Positions 18,668 to 26,368 of a DNA stretch of 64,000 nt are shown here, in pieces (the first letter of the stretch is position 1; every line of letters starts with the position of its first letter). The stretch is from Novilysobacter_A longmucuonensis (lineage in GTDB: Bacteria > Pseudomonadota > Gammaproteobacteria > Xanthomonadales > Xanthomonadaceae). The notes beneath the pieces were generated by a model that was not told the origin of the DNA, did no database searches, and saw nothing but the letters and a program-made list of their open reading frames with translations. Made by a program: the position numbers and the translations under genes. Where the stretch lies: NCBI RefSeq assembly GCF_046600735.1, contig NZ_JBJMAW010000003.1:1-64000 (forward strand), in the 5' to 3' direction.

Positions 18668-20299
18668 ATGGCTGCCACGCACTCCGCTGTCGCTAACGCC
18701 CCTGACGGGCACCACGACGACCACGCCCATAAGCAGGGGTTCGTCGAGCGTTGGTTCTTCTCGACCAACCACAAGGACATCGGCACGCTGTACCTGCTTT
18801 TCAGCTTCACCATGTTCCTCATCGGCGCGGCGATGTCGGTGATCATCCGGTTGGAGCTGCAGACCCCCGGGCTGCAGTGGGTCGACCCGATGTTCTTCAA
18901 CCAGATGACCACCATGCACGCGCTGGTGATGATCTTCGGCGGGGTGATGCCGGCGTTCGTCGGCCTGGCCAACTGGATGATCCCGCTGCAGATCGGCGCG
19001 CCGGACATGGCGCTGCCGCGCATGAACAACTGGTCGTTCTGGATCCTGCCGTTCGCCTTCACCCTGCTGCTGATGACCCTGTTCCTGCCCGGCGGCGGCC
19101 CCGCCGGCGGCTGGACCCTGTACCCGCCGCTGTCGCTGCAGGGCGGCAGCAACGTCGCGTTCGTGATCTTCGCGATCCACCTGATGGGCATCAGCTCGAT
19201 CATGGGCGCGATCAACGTTATCGCCACCATCCTCAACATGCGCGCCCCGGGCATCGACCTGCTGAAGATGCCGATCTTCTGCTGGTCGTGGCTGATCACC
19301 GCGTTCCTGCTGATCGCCGTCATGCCGGTACTCGCCGGCGCGGTGACCATGCTGCTGACCGACAAGTTCTTCGGGACCAGCTTCTTCAATGCCGCCGGCG
19401 GCGGCGACCCGGTGATGTTCCAGCACATCTTCTGGTTCTTCGGGCACCCGGAGGTCTACATCATGATCCTGCCGGCGTTCGGCATCGTCAGCGAGATCAT
19501 CCCGACCTTCGCGCGCAAGCCGCTGTTCGGCTACCAGGCGATGGTCTACGCGATCGCGGCGATCGCGTTCCTGTCGTTCATCGTCTGGGCCCACCACATG
19601 TTCACCGTGGGCATGCCGCTGGGCGGCGAGATCTACTTCATGTTCGCCACGATGCTGATCGCGATCCCGACCGGGGTAAAGATCTTCAACTGGGTGACCA
19701 CGATGTGGCGCGGCTCATTGACCTTCGAGTCGCCGATGCTGTGGTCGATCGCGTTCGTGATCCTGTTCACCATCGGCGGCTTCTCCGGGCTGATGCTGGC
19801 GATCGTGCCGGCCGACTTCCAGTACCACGACACCTACTTCGTGGTCGCGCACTTCCACTACGTGCTGGTCACCGGCGCGCTGTTCGGCATCATCGCCGCG
19901 GTGTACTACTGGTGGCCGAAGTGGACCGGGCGCATGTACAACGAAGGGCTGGCCAAGTTCCACTTCTGGTGGACGATGGTGTTCGTCAACCTGCTGTTCT
20001 TCCCGCAGCACTTCCTCGGCCTGGCCGGCATGCCGCGGCGCATCCCGGACTACAACGTGGTGTTCGCCGACTGGAACCTGGTCAGCTCGATCGGTGCGTT
20101 CGGCATGTTCGTCACGCCGTTCCTGATGTTCTACATCCTGTGGCAGTCCAAGAAGCACGGTGCGCCGGCCGAGGCCCGCGCCTGGGAGGGCGCCCGCGGC
20201 CTGGAGTGGACCGTGCCGAGCCCGGCGCCGCACCACACCTTCACCAGCGCGCCGGTGATCCGCGACGGCGACCTCGCCCACGGCGATATCAGCCACTGA
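18668..20299 (+). CDS. ctaD: Cytochrome c oxidase subunit I
   Basis: 543 aa, 12 membrane helices; contains heme a, heme a3 and CuB and reduces O2 while pumping protons. Signature segments: HKDIGTLYLLF at the start, heme a ligand in MTTMHALVMIF, CuB site WFFGHPEVYIM with the His-Tyr pair, WAHHMFTVG, and HFHYVLVTGA carrying the a3 and second a ligands. GAGG precedes the ATG. The 96-base gap after coxB has two copies of CGCCGGCACTTCG but no gene. Confidence 0.98.
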   Translation: MAATHSAVANAPDGHHDDHAHKQGFVERWFFSTNHKDIGTLYLLFSFTMFLIGAAMSVIIRLELQTPGLQWVDPMFFNQMTTMHALVMIFGGVMPAFVGLANWMIPLQIGAPDMALPRMNNWSFWILPFAFTLLLMTLFLPGGGPAGGWTLYPPLSLQGGSNVAFVIFAIHLMGISSIMGAINVIATILNMRAPGIDLLKMPIFCWSWLITAFLLIAVMPVLAGAVTMLLTDKFFGTSFFNAAGGGDPVMFQHIFWFFGHPEVYIMILPAFGIVSEIIPTFARKPLFGYQAMVYAIAAIAFLSFIVWAHHMFTVGMPLGGEIYFMFATMLIAIPTGVKIFNWVTTMWRGSLTFESPMLWSIAFVILFTIGGFSGLMLAIVPADFQYHDTYFVVAHFHYVLVTGALFGIIAAVYYWWPKWTGRMYNEGLAKFHFWWTMVFVNLLFFPQHFLGLAGMPRRIPDYNVVFADWNLVSSIGAFGMFVTPFLMFYILWQSKKHGAPAEARAWEGARGLEWTVPSPAPHHTFTSAPVIRDGDLAHGDISH

Positions 20300-20324
20300 G
20301 GCGATCCGCCAAAAGCATGAAGCG

Positions 20325-20397
20325 GTCCGCCAAGGACGCGAAAGGCGCAAAATGAAAAGCAGAAACGAACTTTGCGTATTTCGCGACCTTTGCGGAC
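20325..20397. repeat. Inverted repeat of the GTCCGC-AAGG-CGCGAAA type
   Basis: Arms of 27 nt at 20325-20351 and 20371-20397, near-exact reverse complements with about four mismatches. A second member lies at 43173-43256. It sits between ctaD and the downstream 44-aa gene. Confidence 0.75.
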
Positions 20398-20412
20398 GTT
20401 CGATGAGAGTTG

Positions 20413-20547
20413 ATGAGTCCACCCGATGACCGCCGCAACGATGTCGATGTCCGCCGCCAGCGCGCGCGGCGCACCGCGCTGTGGGTGGCGGCAGTCGCGG
20501 TCGTGGTCTATGTCGGCTTCATCCTGACCGGAGTGATCGGGCGATGA
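20413..20547 (+). CDS. 44-aa single-span membrane peptide between ctaD and ctaG
   Basis: ATG at 20413, stop at 20545-20547; the stop overlaps the ctaG start (ATGA), a strong sign of a real, coupled gene. The product has a charged, Arg-rich N-terminus (about 1-20, DDRRNDVDVRRQRARR) and one hydrophobic helix (about 22-42, ending GFILTGVIGR). Small membrane peptides at this spot, between the subunit I gene and the Cox11 gene, occur in other proteobacterial oxidase clusters, and some are described as small oxidase assembly proteins. Assignment here rests on position, overlap and topology. Confidence 0.78.
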   Translation: MSPPDDRRNDVDVRRQRARRTALWVAAVAVVVYVGFILTGVIGR

Positions 20548-21164
20548 ACGAGGACACCACCCACCAGGCCGCCGCCAGCAACGGCAACCGCAACGCGCCG
20601 CGCAAGAGCAGCACCGGCATCGTCAAGATGGTGCTGGTCGCGCTGGGTGCGTTCGCGTTCACCTTCAGCCTGGTGCCGCTGTACCGGATCGCTTGCGAGA
20701 AGGTGTTCGGCATCCGCCTGGAGCGTGGGGTCGCCGAGGGCGTGCAGGAGGCCCGCACGCCGGCAACCGAACGCTGGGTCACGGTGCAGTTCGACGGCGG
20801 GGTCAACTCGAGGCTGCCGTGGGAGTTCTCGCCGCACCAGCTCGACATGCGCGTGCGCCCCGGCCAGCAGTACGAGACCACCTACTACGCGCGCAACACC
20901 AGCGATCGGGTGGTCGTCGGCAGCGCGACCCCGTCGGTCGCGCCGGCGCGGGCGTCGGGCTACTTCAACAAGACCGAGTGCTTCTGCTTCACAGCGCAGA
21001 CCCTGCAGGCCGGCGAGGCGCGCGACATGCCGGTGCGCTTCATCATCGACCCCAACCTGCCGGCCGACATCAAGACGGTCACCCTGTCGTATACGTTTTT
21101 CAAGAACGACGTGCTTACCGCCCGCGCCTCAAGCGACGATGACAGGCTTGCCGCCACCCGCTGA
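20544..21164 (+). CDS. ctaG: Cytochrome c oxidase assembly protein CtaG/Cox11 (CuB insertion)
   Basis: 206 aa. The start at 20544 overlaps the preceding small gene. One N-terminal membrane helix (about 28-50) anchors a periplasmic immunoglobulin-like domain with the copper motif ECFCFTAQ (about residue 147) and the conserved FFxxD-like end (YTFFKNDV). Cox11 delivers copper to the CuB site of subunit I. SLVPLYRIACEKVFG after the helix is characteristic of the family. Confidence 0.95.
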   Translation: MNEDTTHQAAASNGNRNAPRKSSTGIVKMVLVALGAFAFTFSLVPLYRIACEKVFGIRLERGVAEGVQEARTPATERWVTVQFDGGVNSRLPWEFSPHQLDMRVRPGQQYETTYYARNTSDRVVVGSATPSVAPARASGYFNKTECFCFTAQTLQAGEARDMPVRFIIDPNLPADIKTVTLSYTFFKNDVLTARASSDDDRLAATR

Positions 21165-21240
21165 TCGTCCGGGCATCGCCACCTGATCGCCGTCACCGCC
21201 TTTCCACCACATCCAGCACCACATTACGGAAGCCGCCGCC

Positions 21241-22119
21241 ATGGCCCAAGCCCATACGCCAGACGCCAACATCTATTTCGTGCCGCACAGCAGCCGCTGG
21301 CCGTTCCTGGGCTCGATCACGCTGTTCATCACGATGATCGGCGTGGCCAACTGGCTCAACGATGCGGGCTGGGGGATGTGGGTGTTCCTGGTCGGCGTCG
21401 CGCTGACGATCGCGGTGCTGTTCGCCTGGTTCGGCGACGTGATCCGCGAGTCGGTCGGCGGCCGCTACAACAAGCAGGTCGACACCTCGTTCCGCATGGG
21501 CATGGTGTGGTTCATCTTCTCGGAGGTGATGTTCTTCGGCGCGTTCTTCGGTGCGCTGTTCTACGCGCGCCAGTACGCGCTGCCGTGGCTCGGCGGCGCG
21601 GGCGACGGCATGCTGACCAACAGCCTGCTGTGGCCTGAATTCAGCACCGGCTGGCCGAGCAGCGGGCCGGGCGTGGTCGGCGGCACCTTTGAGACCATCC
21701 CGGCCTGGGGCCTGCCGCTGCTGAACACCCTGATCCTGCTCGCCTCGGGCGTGACCATCACCATCGCCCACCACGCGCTCAAGGCGGCCCACCGCGGGCA
21801 GTTGCTGTTCTGGCTCGGTGCGACCGTGCTGCTGGGCGCGCTGTTCCTGTTCTTCCAGGTCGAGGAGTACATCCACGCCTACCGCGACCTCAACCTGACC
21901 CTGGGTTCGGGCATCTACGGCTCGACCTTCTTCATGCTCACCGGCTTCCACGGCCTGCATGTGACCCTGGGCACGATCATGCTGGCGGTGATCTGGTTCC
22001 GCTGCCTGAAGGGCCACTTTGACAAGGACAACCACTTCGGCTTCGAAGCGGTGGCCTGGTACTGGCACTTCGTCGACGTGGTCTGGCTGGGATTGTTCCT
22101 GTTCGTCTACGTGCTGTAA
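21241..22119 (+). CDS. coxC: Cytochrome c oxidase subunit III
   Basis: 292 aa, seven predicted membrane helices. Conserved segments include FRMGMVWFIFSEVMFFGAFF, an exchange of lipid-binding and proton-entry residues typical of subunit III, plus the central FQVEEY and GFHGLHVTLGTIML motifs. It stabilises proton uptake in subunit I. 76 nt downstream of ctaG on the same strand; followed by a palindromic repeat that may close the first part of the operon. Confidence 0.97.
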   Translation: MAQAHTPDANIYFVPHSSRWPFLGSITLFITMIGVANWLNDAGWGMWVFLVGVALTIAVLFAWFGDVIRESVGGRYNKQVDTSFRMGMVWFIFSEVMFFGAFFGALFYARQYALPWLGGAGDGMLTNSLLWPEFSTGWPSSGPGVVGGTFETIPAWGLPLLNTLILLASGVTITIAHHALKAAHRGQLLFWLGATVLLGALFLFFQVEEYIHAYRDLNLTLGSGIYGSTFFMLTGFHGLHVTLGTIMLAVIWFRCLKGHFDKDNHFGFEAVAWYWHFVDVVWLGLFLFVYVL

Positions 22120-22134
22120 GCAGCGCGGGACCAA

Positions 22135-22210
22135 TGTAGGAGCGCCCCATGGGCGCGATGCCTTTCGTGCGGACGAAGCGAAAGCATCGCGCCCATGGGG
22201 CGCTCCTACA
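22135..22210. repeat. Palindromic intergenic repeat, GTAGGAGCGCCCC type
   Basis: Near-perfect arms (GTAGGAGCGCCCCATGGGCG and reverse complement) around a loop that itself pairs partly (GCTTT/AAAGC). It sits between coxC and a convergent small gene, where it could act as a bidirectional terminator. Confidence 0.93.
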
Positions 22211-22243
22211 GGAGCATTACGTGGACGTGGATGAGCCGAGCGC

Positions 22244-22462
22244 TCAGCCGCCAACGCCGTGCGGCGTGATCCAGCCCATGTAGATCGACAGCGCGACGAG
22301 CAGGATCAGCGCCACCGAAAGCGCAATGCGACGGGTCAGTGCGTTGACCGTGCGCTTGCTCTGGCCCTTGTCCACCAGCATGTAGTAAAGCCCGGCGCCG
22401 AGGTTCCAGAGTATGAGGATCAGGAAGGCGATGACCAGCAGGGTTTTCAGCGAATCGTTCAT
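22244..22462 (-). CDS. Twin-transmembrane small protein (DUF2909 family)
   Basis: 72 aa with two hydrophobic helices (about 7-28 and 46-64) joined by a basic loop (KGQSKRTVNALTRR), the layout of DUF2909. It lies inside the oxidase cluster but on the opposite strand, between coxC and surf1. This position next to oxidase genes is common for the family and suggests a link to oxidase biogenesis, though none is proven. Confidence 0.85.
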   Translation of the reverse strand: MNDSLKTLLVIAFLILILWNLGAGLYYMLVDKGQSKRTVNALTRRIALSVALILLVALSIYMGWITPHGVGG

Positions 22463-22528
22463 GGCGGGGTCCGCGGTGCGCCGGGGCGGCGCCAGGTGCC
22501 GATTATCGCAGCCGACCGGCCGTCCGGC

Positions 22529-23275
22529 GTGAGCCGTGTCGTGGCCGGCAGGCGCTGGAACCTGGTGTTCGGCTGGACGCTGGCGGTGCTGGCGATCGCG
22601 GCGTTCGCCAATCTTGGCGCGTGGCAGCTGCGGCGCGGCGCGGACAAGCAGGCGATGCTCGATGCCGCCGACCGCGTGCTGGGCGAACGCCGCGCGCTGC
22701 CGCTGGCGGCGGCGGCCGACCCGGACCGCACGACACGCTACGACTGGGCCGCCGGCCGCGGCCGCTTCGACCCGCGCGACGCGCTGTTACTCGACAACCA
22801 GCAACGCGACGGCCGCAATGGCGTGCGCGCGTACCGGATCTTCGTCCCGCTGCAGGGCCCCCCGCTGCTGGTCGAGCTCGGCTGGCTGCCGCTGGAGGGT
22901 ACCCGCGAAATGCCGGTGGTCGAGCGCCCGGCCGGCACGCTGGAATTGCGTGGGCTGCTGACGCCGCCGCCATCGGCCGGTCTCGCGCTCGGCAATGCGC
23001 TGGTGCGCGACGATGGCGCGTGGCTGATGATGCGGCTCGAGACCGACGCCATCACGCGCGCGGCGGAGCTGCCCGTCCCGCTGGCCCCGCGCGTGCTGCG
23101 GCTCGACCCGGCACTGCCGCTGGGCTTTGATCGCGATCTCGAACTGCTCGCCAATACCCTGCCGCCGGCCAAGCACCGCGGCTATGCGGTGCAGTGGTTC
23201 GGACTGGCGTTGACGGTGCTGGTCACCGCCCTTGTCCTCACTTTCCGCAGATCATCCCGATCACCCAGCCGATGA
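22529..23275 (+). CDS. SURF1-family cytochrome oxidase biogenesis protein
   Basis: About 248 aa. The family assists heme a insertion into subunit I. Topology matches: N-terminal membrane helix with FANLGAWQLRRG, a periplasmic beta domain (DNQQRDGRNGVRAYRIFVPL, LVELGWLPLEG), and a C-terminal helix (YAVQWFGLALTVLVTALVL). The start is uncertain: GTG at 22529 is chosen because it keeps a short N-terminus; GTG at 22496 would add 11 residues, and neither has a clear ribosome-binding site. It overlaps the region upstream of the divergent small gene. Confidence 0.9.
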   Translation: MSRVVAGRRWNLVFGWTLAVLAIAAFANLGAWQLRRGADKQAMLDAADRVLGERRALPLAAAADPDRTTRYDWAAGRGRFDPRDALLLDNQQRDGRNGVRAYRIFVPLQGPPLLVELGWLPLEGTREMPVVERPAGTLELRGLLTPPPSAGLALGNALVRDDGAWLMMRLETDAITRAAELPVPLAPRVLRLDPALPLGFDRDLELLANTLPPAKHRGYAVQWFGLALTVLVTALVLTFRRSSRSPSR

Positions 23276-23299
23276 GCCGCCGCCGATGAGCCGCCACCA

Positions 23300-23878
23300 A
23301 TGAACGTCGATAGCCGAACCCGCAACCGCAACCGGATGTGGCTGATCGCGATCTTCGCGATGTTCTTCGGCAGCATGCTGGTCGCCGGCCTGCTGCGCTT
23401 CTCGGGTTGGCGCCCGGAGGGCATGAAGAACCACGGCGAGCTGCTGCAGCCGCCCGGCGACCTGCGCCAGGTGGTGCCGACGCTGGCCGGCGGCGGTGCC
23501 TACCATTGGGACCAGCGCGCGCGCATCTGGCGCATCGCGCTGGCGCCGCCGGCCTCGTGCACCACCGAATGCGAAAAGCTCGCGCGCGACCTCGACAAGG
23601 TCTGGCGGCTGTTCGGCAAGGACGCCGATCGCGTCCACGTGCTGTGGGTCGGCACGCCGCCGGCGCAGGTGCTGCATCCGGATGCGCTGCGCCAGTTGCA
23701 GCCCGACCCGGCCATCCGCGCCGCCCTGCCGCGCGTGGACGGCGCCCCCGACGAGCCGCGCGAGGGCGTGCCGGTGTACGTGATCGACCCCAACGGCTTC
23801 GTGATCATGCGCTACCCTGCCGGCTTCGATCCGGCCGGGCTGCGCACCGACCTGTCCCGGCTGCTGAAGCTGCGCTGA
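23300..23878 (+). CDS. Sco-like thioredoxin-fold membrane protein of the oxidase cluster
   Basis: 192 aa. One N-terminal membrane helix (about 13-33), then a soluble periplasmic domain with a CxxxC pair (Cys87, Cys91; PPASCTTECEKLARDL), matching the spacing of the copper/disulfide motif of Sco1/SenC, and a late VYVIDPNGFVIMRY strand-turn-strand typical of the thioredoxin fold. The usual Sco histidine ligand is not obvious, so it may be a disulfide reductase or a divergent copper chaperone. Located between surf1 and ctaA, which supports an oxidase assembly role (inference). Confidence 0.75.
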   Translation: MNVDSRTRNRNRMWLIAIFAMFFGSMLVAGLLRFSGWRPEGMKNHGELLQPPGDLRQVVPTLAGGGAYHWDQRARIWRIALAPPASCTTECEKLARDLDKVWRLFGKDADRVHVLWVGTPPAQVLHPDALRQLQPDPAIRAALPRVDGAPDEPREGVPVYVIDPNGFVIMRYPAGFDPAGLRTDLSRLLKLR

Positions 23879-23912
23879 TGCAGCCCGGCACCGGCATCGC
23901 CCCGAGCTCCGG

Positions 23913-25097
23913 ATGACCCCCGCGTTCAACACCGCCGCCTACTCCCGCCACCTGCACCGCATCGCCTGGCTGGCGGTGGCGCTGGCACTGGTCGTGATCA
24001 TCTTCGGCGCGTTCGTGCGACTGTCCGACGCCGGCCTGAGCTGCCCGGACTGGCCGACCTGCTACGGCCGCGCGGCGTGGCCGAGCGCGGCCCAGGAGGT
24101 GGAGTCGCACGCCGCCACCGCGATCCGCCCGCTGGAGACCCACAAGGCCTGGCGCGAACAGGTCCACCGCCACATCGCCGCGACCTTGGGCGTACTGGTG
24201 CTGGTGCTGGCGCTGCTGGCCGCGCGCAAGCGGCGCCTGGGAATCGCGCAGATTCTGGCATCCGCCGGCCTGGTCGCGGTCGCGATCGGGCTGTACATGC
24301 AGGCCTGGTACACGGCAGCGGCGGCGCTGGCGCTGATCGCCGAGGCGATCCTGCTGCTGGCCGCGTGGCGCTGGAGCAACCTGGACCTGTCCCGGGTCGC
24401 CGCACTCACCCTGGCGGTGATCATCGTCCAGGCGTTGCTCGGCATGTGGACGGTGACCTGGCTGCTCAAACCGGTGGTGGTGACCGCGCACCTGCTCGGC
24501 GGGATGCTGACGTTCTCGCTGCTGCTGTGGATGGCCTGGCGCGCGACCGGCGTGCCGATCCGGCTGGTGCAGGCACCGGAGCTGCGGCGCTGGGTGGCGG
24601 TCGGGATCGCGCTGCTGGCCATCCAGATCGCGCTGGGCGGCTGGACCAGCGCCAACTATGCGGCGCTGTCGTGCGGTGCCGGCGGCTGGACCGGCGACAC
24701 CGCGCACTGGCTGGACTTTCCCAAGTGCGTGGGCCAGTGGTGGCCGGCGCATGATTTCCGCGAGGGTTTCGTGCTGTGGCGCGGTATCGGCGTCGACTAC
24801 GAGGGCGGCATCTTGGACGGCGAGGCACGCATCGCGATCCAGCTGGCGCACCGGATGATGGCGGCGGTGGTGCTGGTCTACCTGCTGGCGCTGGCCTACC
24901 GGCTGCTGCGCACGCCGGGCCTGCGCGCCTGGGCGGTCATGCTCGCGCTGACCGCGCTGCTGCAGGTCGGCCTCGGCATCGCCAACGTCAAGCTGGCGCT
25001 GCCGCTGCTGGTGGCCATGCTGCACGTGGCCGGGGCGGTCATGCTGTTGTTCCTGCTGGTGTCGCTGCTGGCGCGGCTGCGCAGCCCGGAGCGGTGA
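23913..25097 (+). CDS. ctaA: Heme A synthase (CtaA/Cox15)
   Basis: 394 aa, eight membrane helices in two four-helix halves. Converts heme O to heme A for the aa3 oxidase. Visible landmarks: FVRLSDAGLSCPDWPTCYG in the first extracytoplasmic loop, HRHIAATLGVLVLVLAL and AHRMMAAVVL with heme-binding histidines, and ALQVGLGIANV near the end. The second-loop cysteines (SCGAGG, PKCVG) are also present. It directly follows the Sco-like gene. Confidence 0.95.
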   Translation: MTPAFNTAAYSRHLHRIAWLAVALALVVIIFGAFVRLSDAGLSCPDWPTCYGRAAWPSAAQEVESHAATAIRPLETHKAWREQVHRHIAATLGVLVLVLALLAARKRRLGIAQILASAGLVAVAIGLYMQAWYTAAAALALIAEAILLLAAWRWSNLDLSRVAALTLAVIIVQALLGMWTVTWLLKPVVVTAHLLGGMLTFSLLLWMAWRATGVPIRLVQAPELRRWVAVGIALLAIQIALGGWTSANYAALSCGAGGWTGDTAHWLDFPKCVGQWWPAHDFREGFVLWRGIGVDYEGGILDGEARIAIQLAHRMMAAVVLVYLLALAYRLLRTPGLRAWAVMLALTALLQVGLGIANVKLALPLLVAMLHVAGAVMLLFLLVSLLARLRSPER

Positions 25098-25101
25098 AAA
25101 A

Positions 25102-25126
25102 CGGTAAACCGGTAAACCGGTAAACC
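25102..25126. repeat. Short tandem repeat, three copies of an 8-bp unit
   Basis: CGGTAAAC is repeated three times head-to-tail just after the ctaA stop and before ctaB. Length varies easily in such tracts; no function is evident. Confidence 0.75.
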
Positions 25127-25211
25127 GCAGGCGCTGGTTGTCGACCTGTTTTCTGGCTCTCGGCCTTCACTTTTACAATTCACTGTGCACCCATTCACTA
25201 TCGACCCCACG

Positions 25212-26120
25212 ATGTCCGCCACCCTCCGCCAATACTTCGACCTGACCAAGCCGCGCGTGGTCGCACTGATCGTGTTCACCGCGATCGTCGGCATGTTCCT
25301 CGCGGTGCCGGGTCTGCCGCCGCTGCGTGAGTCGGTGCTGGGTTTCATCGGCATCTGGCTGGCCGCGTCCTCGGCCGCGGCGATCAACCAGCTGCTCGAT
25401 TCGCGCATCGACGCCAAGATGGCGCGCACCTCGTGGCGTCCGATCGTGGTCGGGCAGATCACCCCCGCGCACGCGCTGGTGTTCGCGCTGGTGCTGGCGG
25501 CGCTGTCGATGACGATCCTGGTGCTGTGGGTCAACGTGCTGACCGCGCTGCTGACCTTCGCCTCGCTGATCGGCTACGCGGTGATCTACACCGTCTTCCT
25601 CAAGCGCGCCACCCCGCAGAACATCGTGATCGGCGGCATCGCCGGCGCCGCGCCGCCGGCGCTGGGCTGGGCCGCGATCACCGGCACGCTCGACCCGCAC
25701 GCGCTGCTGCTGGTGCTGATCATCTTCGTCTGGACCCCGCCGCACTTCTGGGCGCTGGCGATCTTCCGGCGCGAGGACTATGCGCGCGCGATGGTGCCGA
25801 TGCTGCCGGTCACCCACGGCGTGCAGTACACCCGCTGGCAGATATTGTTCTACACCGTGCTGCTGCTGGTGGTGACCGTGCTGCCGTGGGTCACCGGCAT
25901 GAGCGGGCTGTTCTACCTCGGCGGCGCGCTGGTGCTCGGCGCGGTGTTCCTCGGCTACGCCTGGAAACTGATGGACCCGCCCGACGAGCTGTACGCGATG
26001 AAGGTGTTCAACTATTCGATCGTGTACCTGATGGCGCTGTTTGGATTTTTGTTGCTGGACCACTGGCTGCTGCCGTTCATGCAGCCGGCGCCGGGCCTGG
26101 AGCTGCAGCCCGTCGCCTGA
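25212..26120 (+). CDS. ctaB: Protoheme IX farnesyltransferase (heme O synthase)
   Basis: 302 aa, UbiA-type prenyltransferase with nine predicted membrane helices. The first Asp-rich motif NQLLDSRIDAKMARTSWRP binds farnesyl-PP/Mg; FTWTPPHFWALAI-type segment (FVWTPPHFWALAI) is the family signature. The ATG at 25212 is chosen by homology of the N-terminus (LRQYFDLTKPR); an in-frame GTG at 25185 is possible, and neither has a Shine-Dalgarno match. Makes the heme O used by CtaA, completing the heme A branch. Confidence 0.95.
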   Translation: MSATLRQYFDLTKPRVVALIVFTAIVGMFLAVPGLPPLRESVLGFIGIWLAASSAAAINQLLDSRIDAKMARTSWRPIVVGQITPAHALVFALVLAALSMTILVLWVNVLTALLTFASLIGYAVIYTVFLKRATPQNIVIGGIAGAAPPALGWAAITGTLDPHALLLVLIIFVWTPPHFWALAIFRREDYARAMVPMLPVTHGVQYTRWQILFYTVLLLVVTVLPWVTGMSGLFYLGGALVLGAVFLGYAWKLMDPPDELYAMKVFNYSIVYLMALFGFLLLDHWLLPFMQPAPGLELQPVA

Positions 26121-26368
26121 GCTACGGCTGCGTGAACGGGGCAGGGTCGCCTTGAAGCGCGCTGCACCGCCGGGCCAATGCTGCGCACGGGTCCGCCGGC
26201 CGCTTCACTTCAATCCCACGCCACTCTGGTTGAATGGGGTGCTAACCAGCGTTCTGACAGGGATGGGCACAATGCCAACGACAAAGTCTCCACTTCGGGC
26301 CGGCGTGTGAGGGCGGGCTGCGATGCCAATCCGTGGCAGGCGGGCGCGTCGCAGCCGGGGGCAGGACC

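Noticed and set aside
17315..19597. 760-aa open frame antisense to coxB and ctaD
   Set aside because: Composition is His/Asp/Arg-biased with no recognisable domain, and it runs across two well-supported oxidase genes and their gap.
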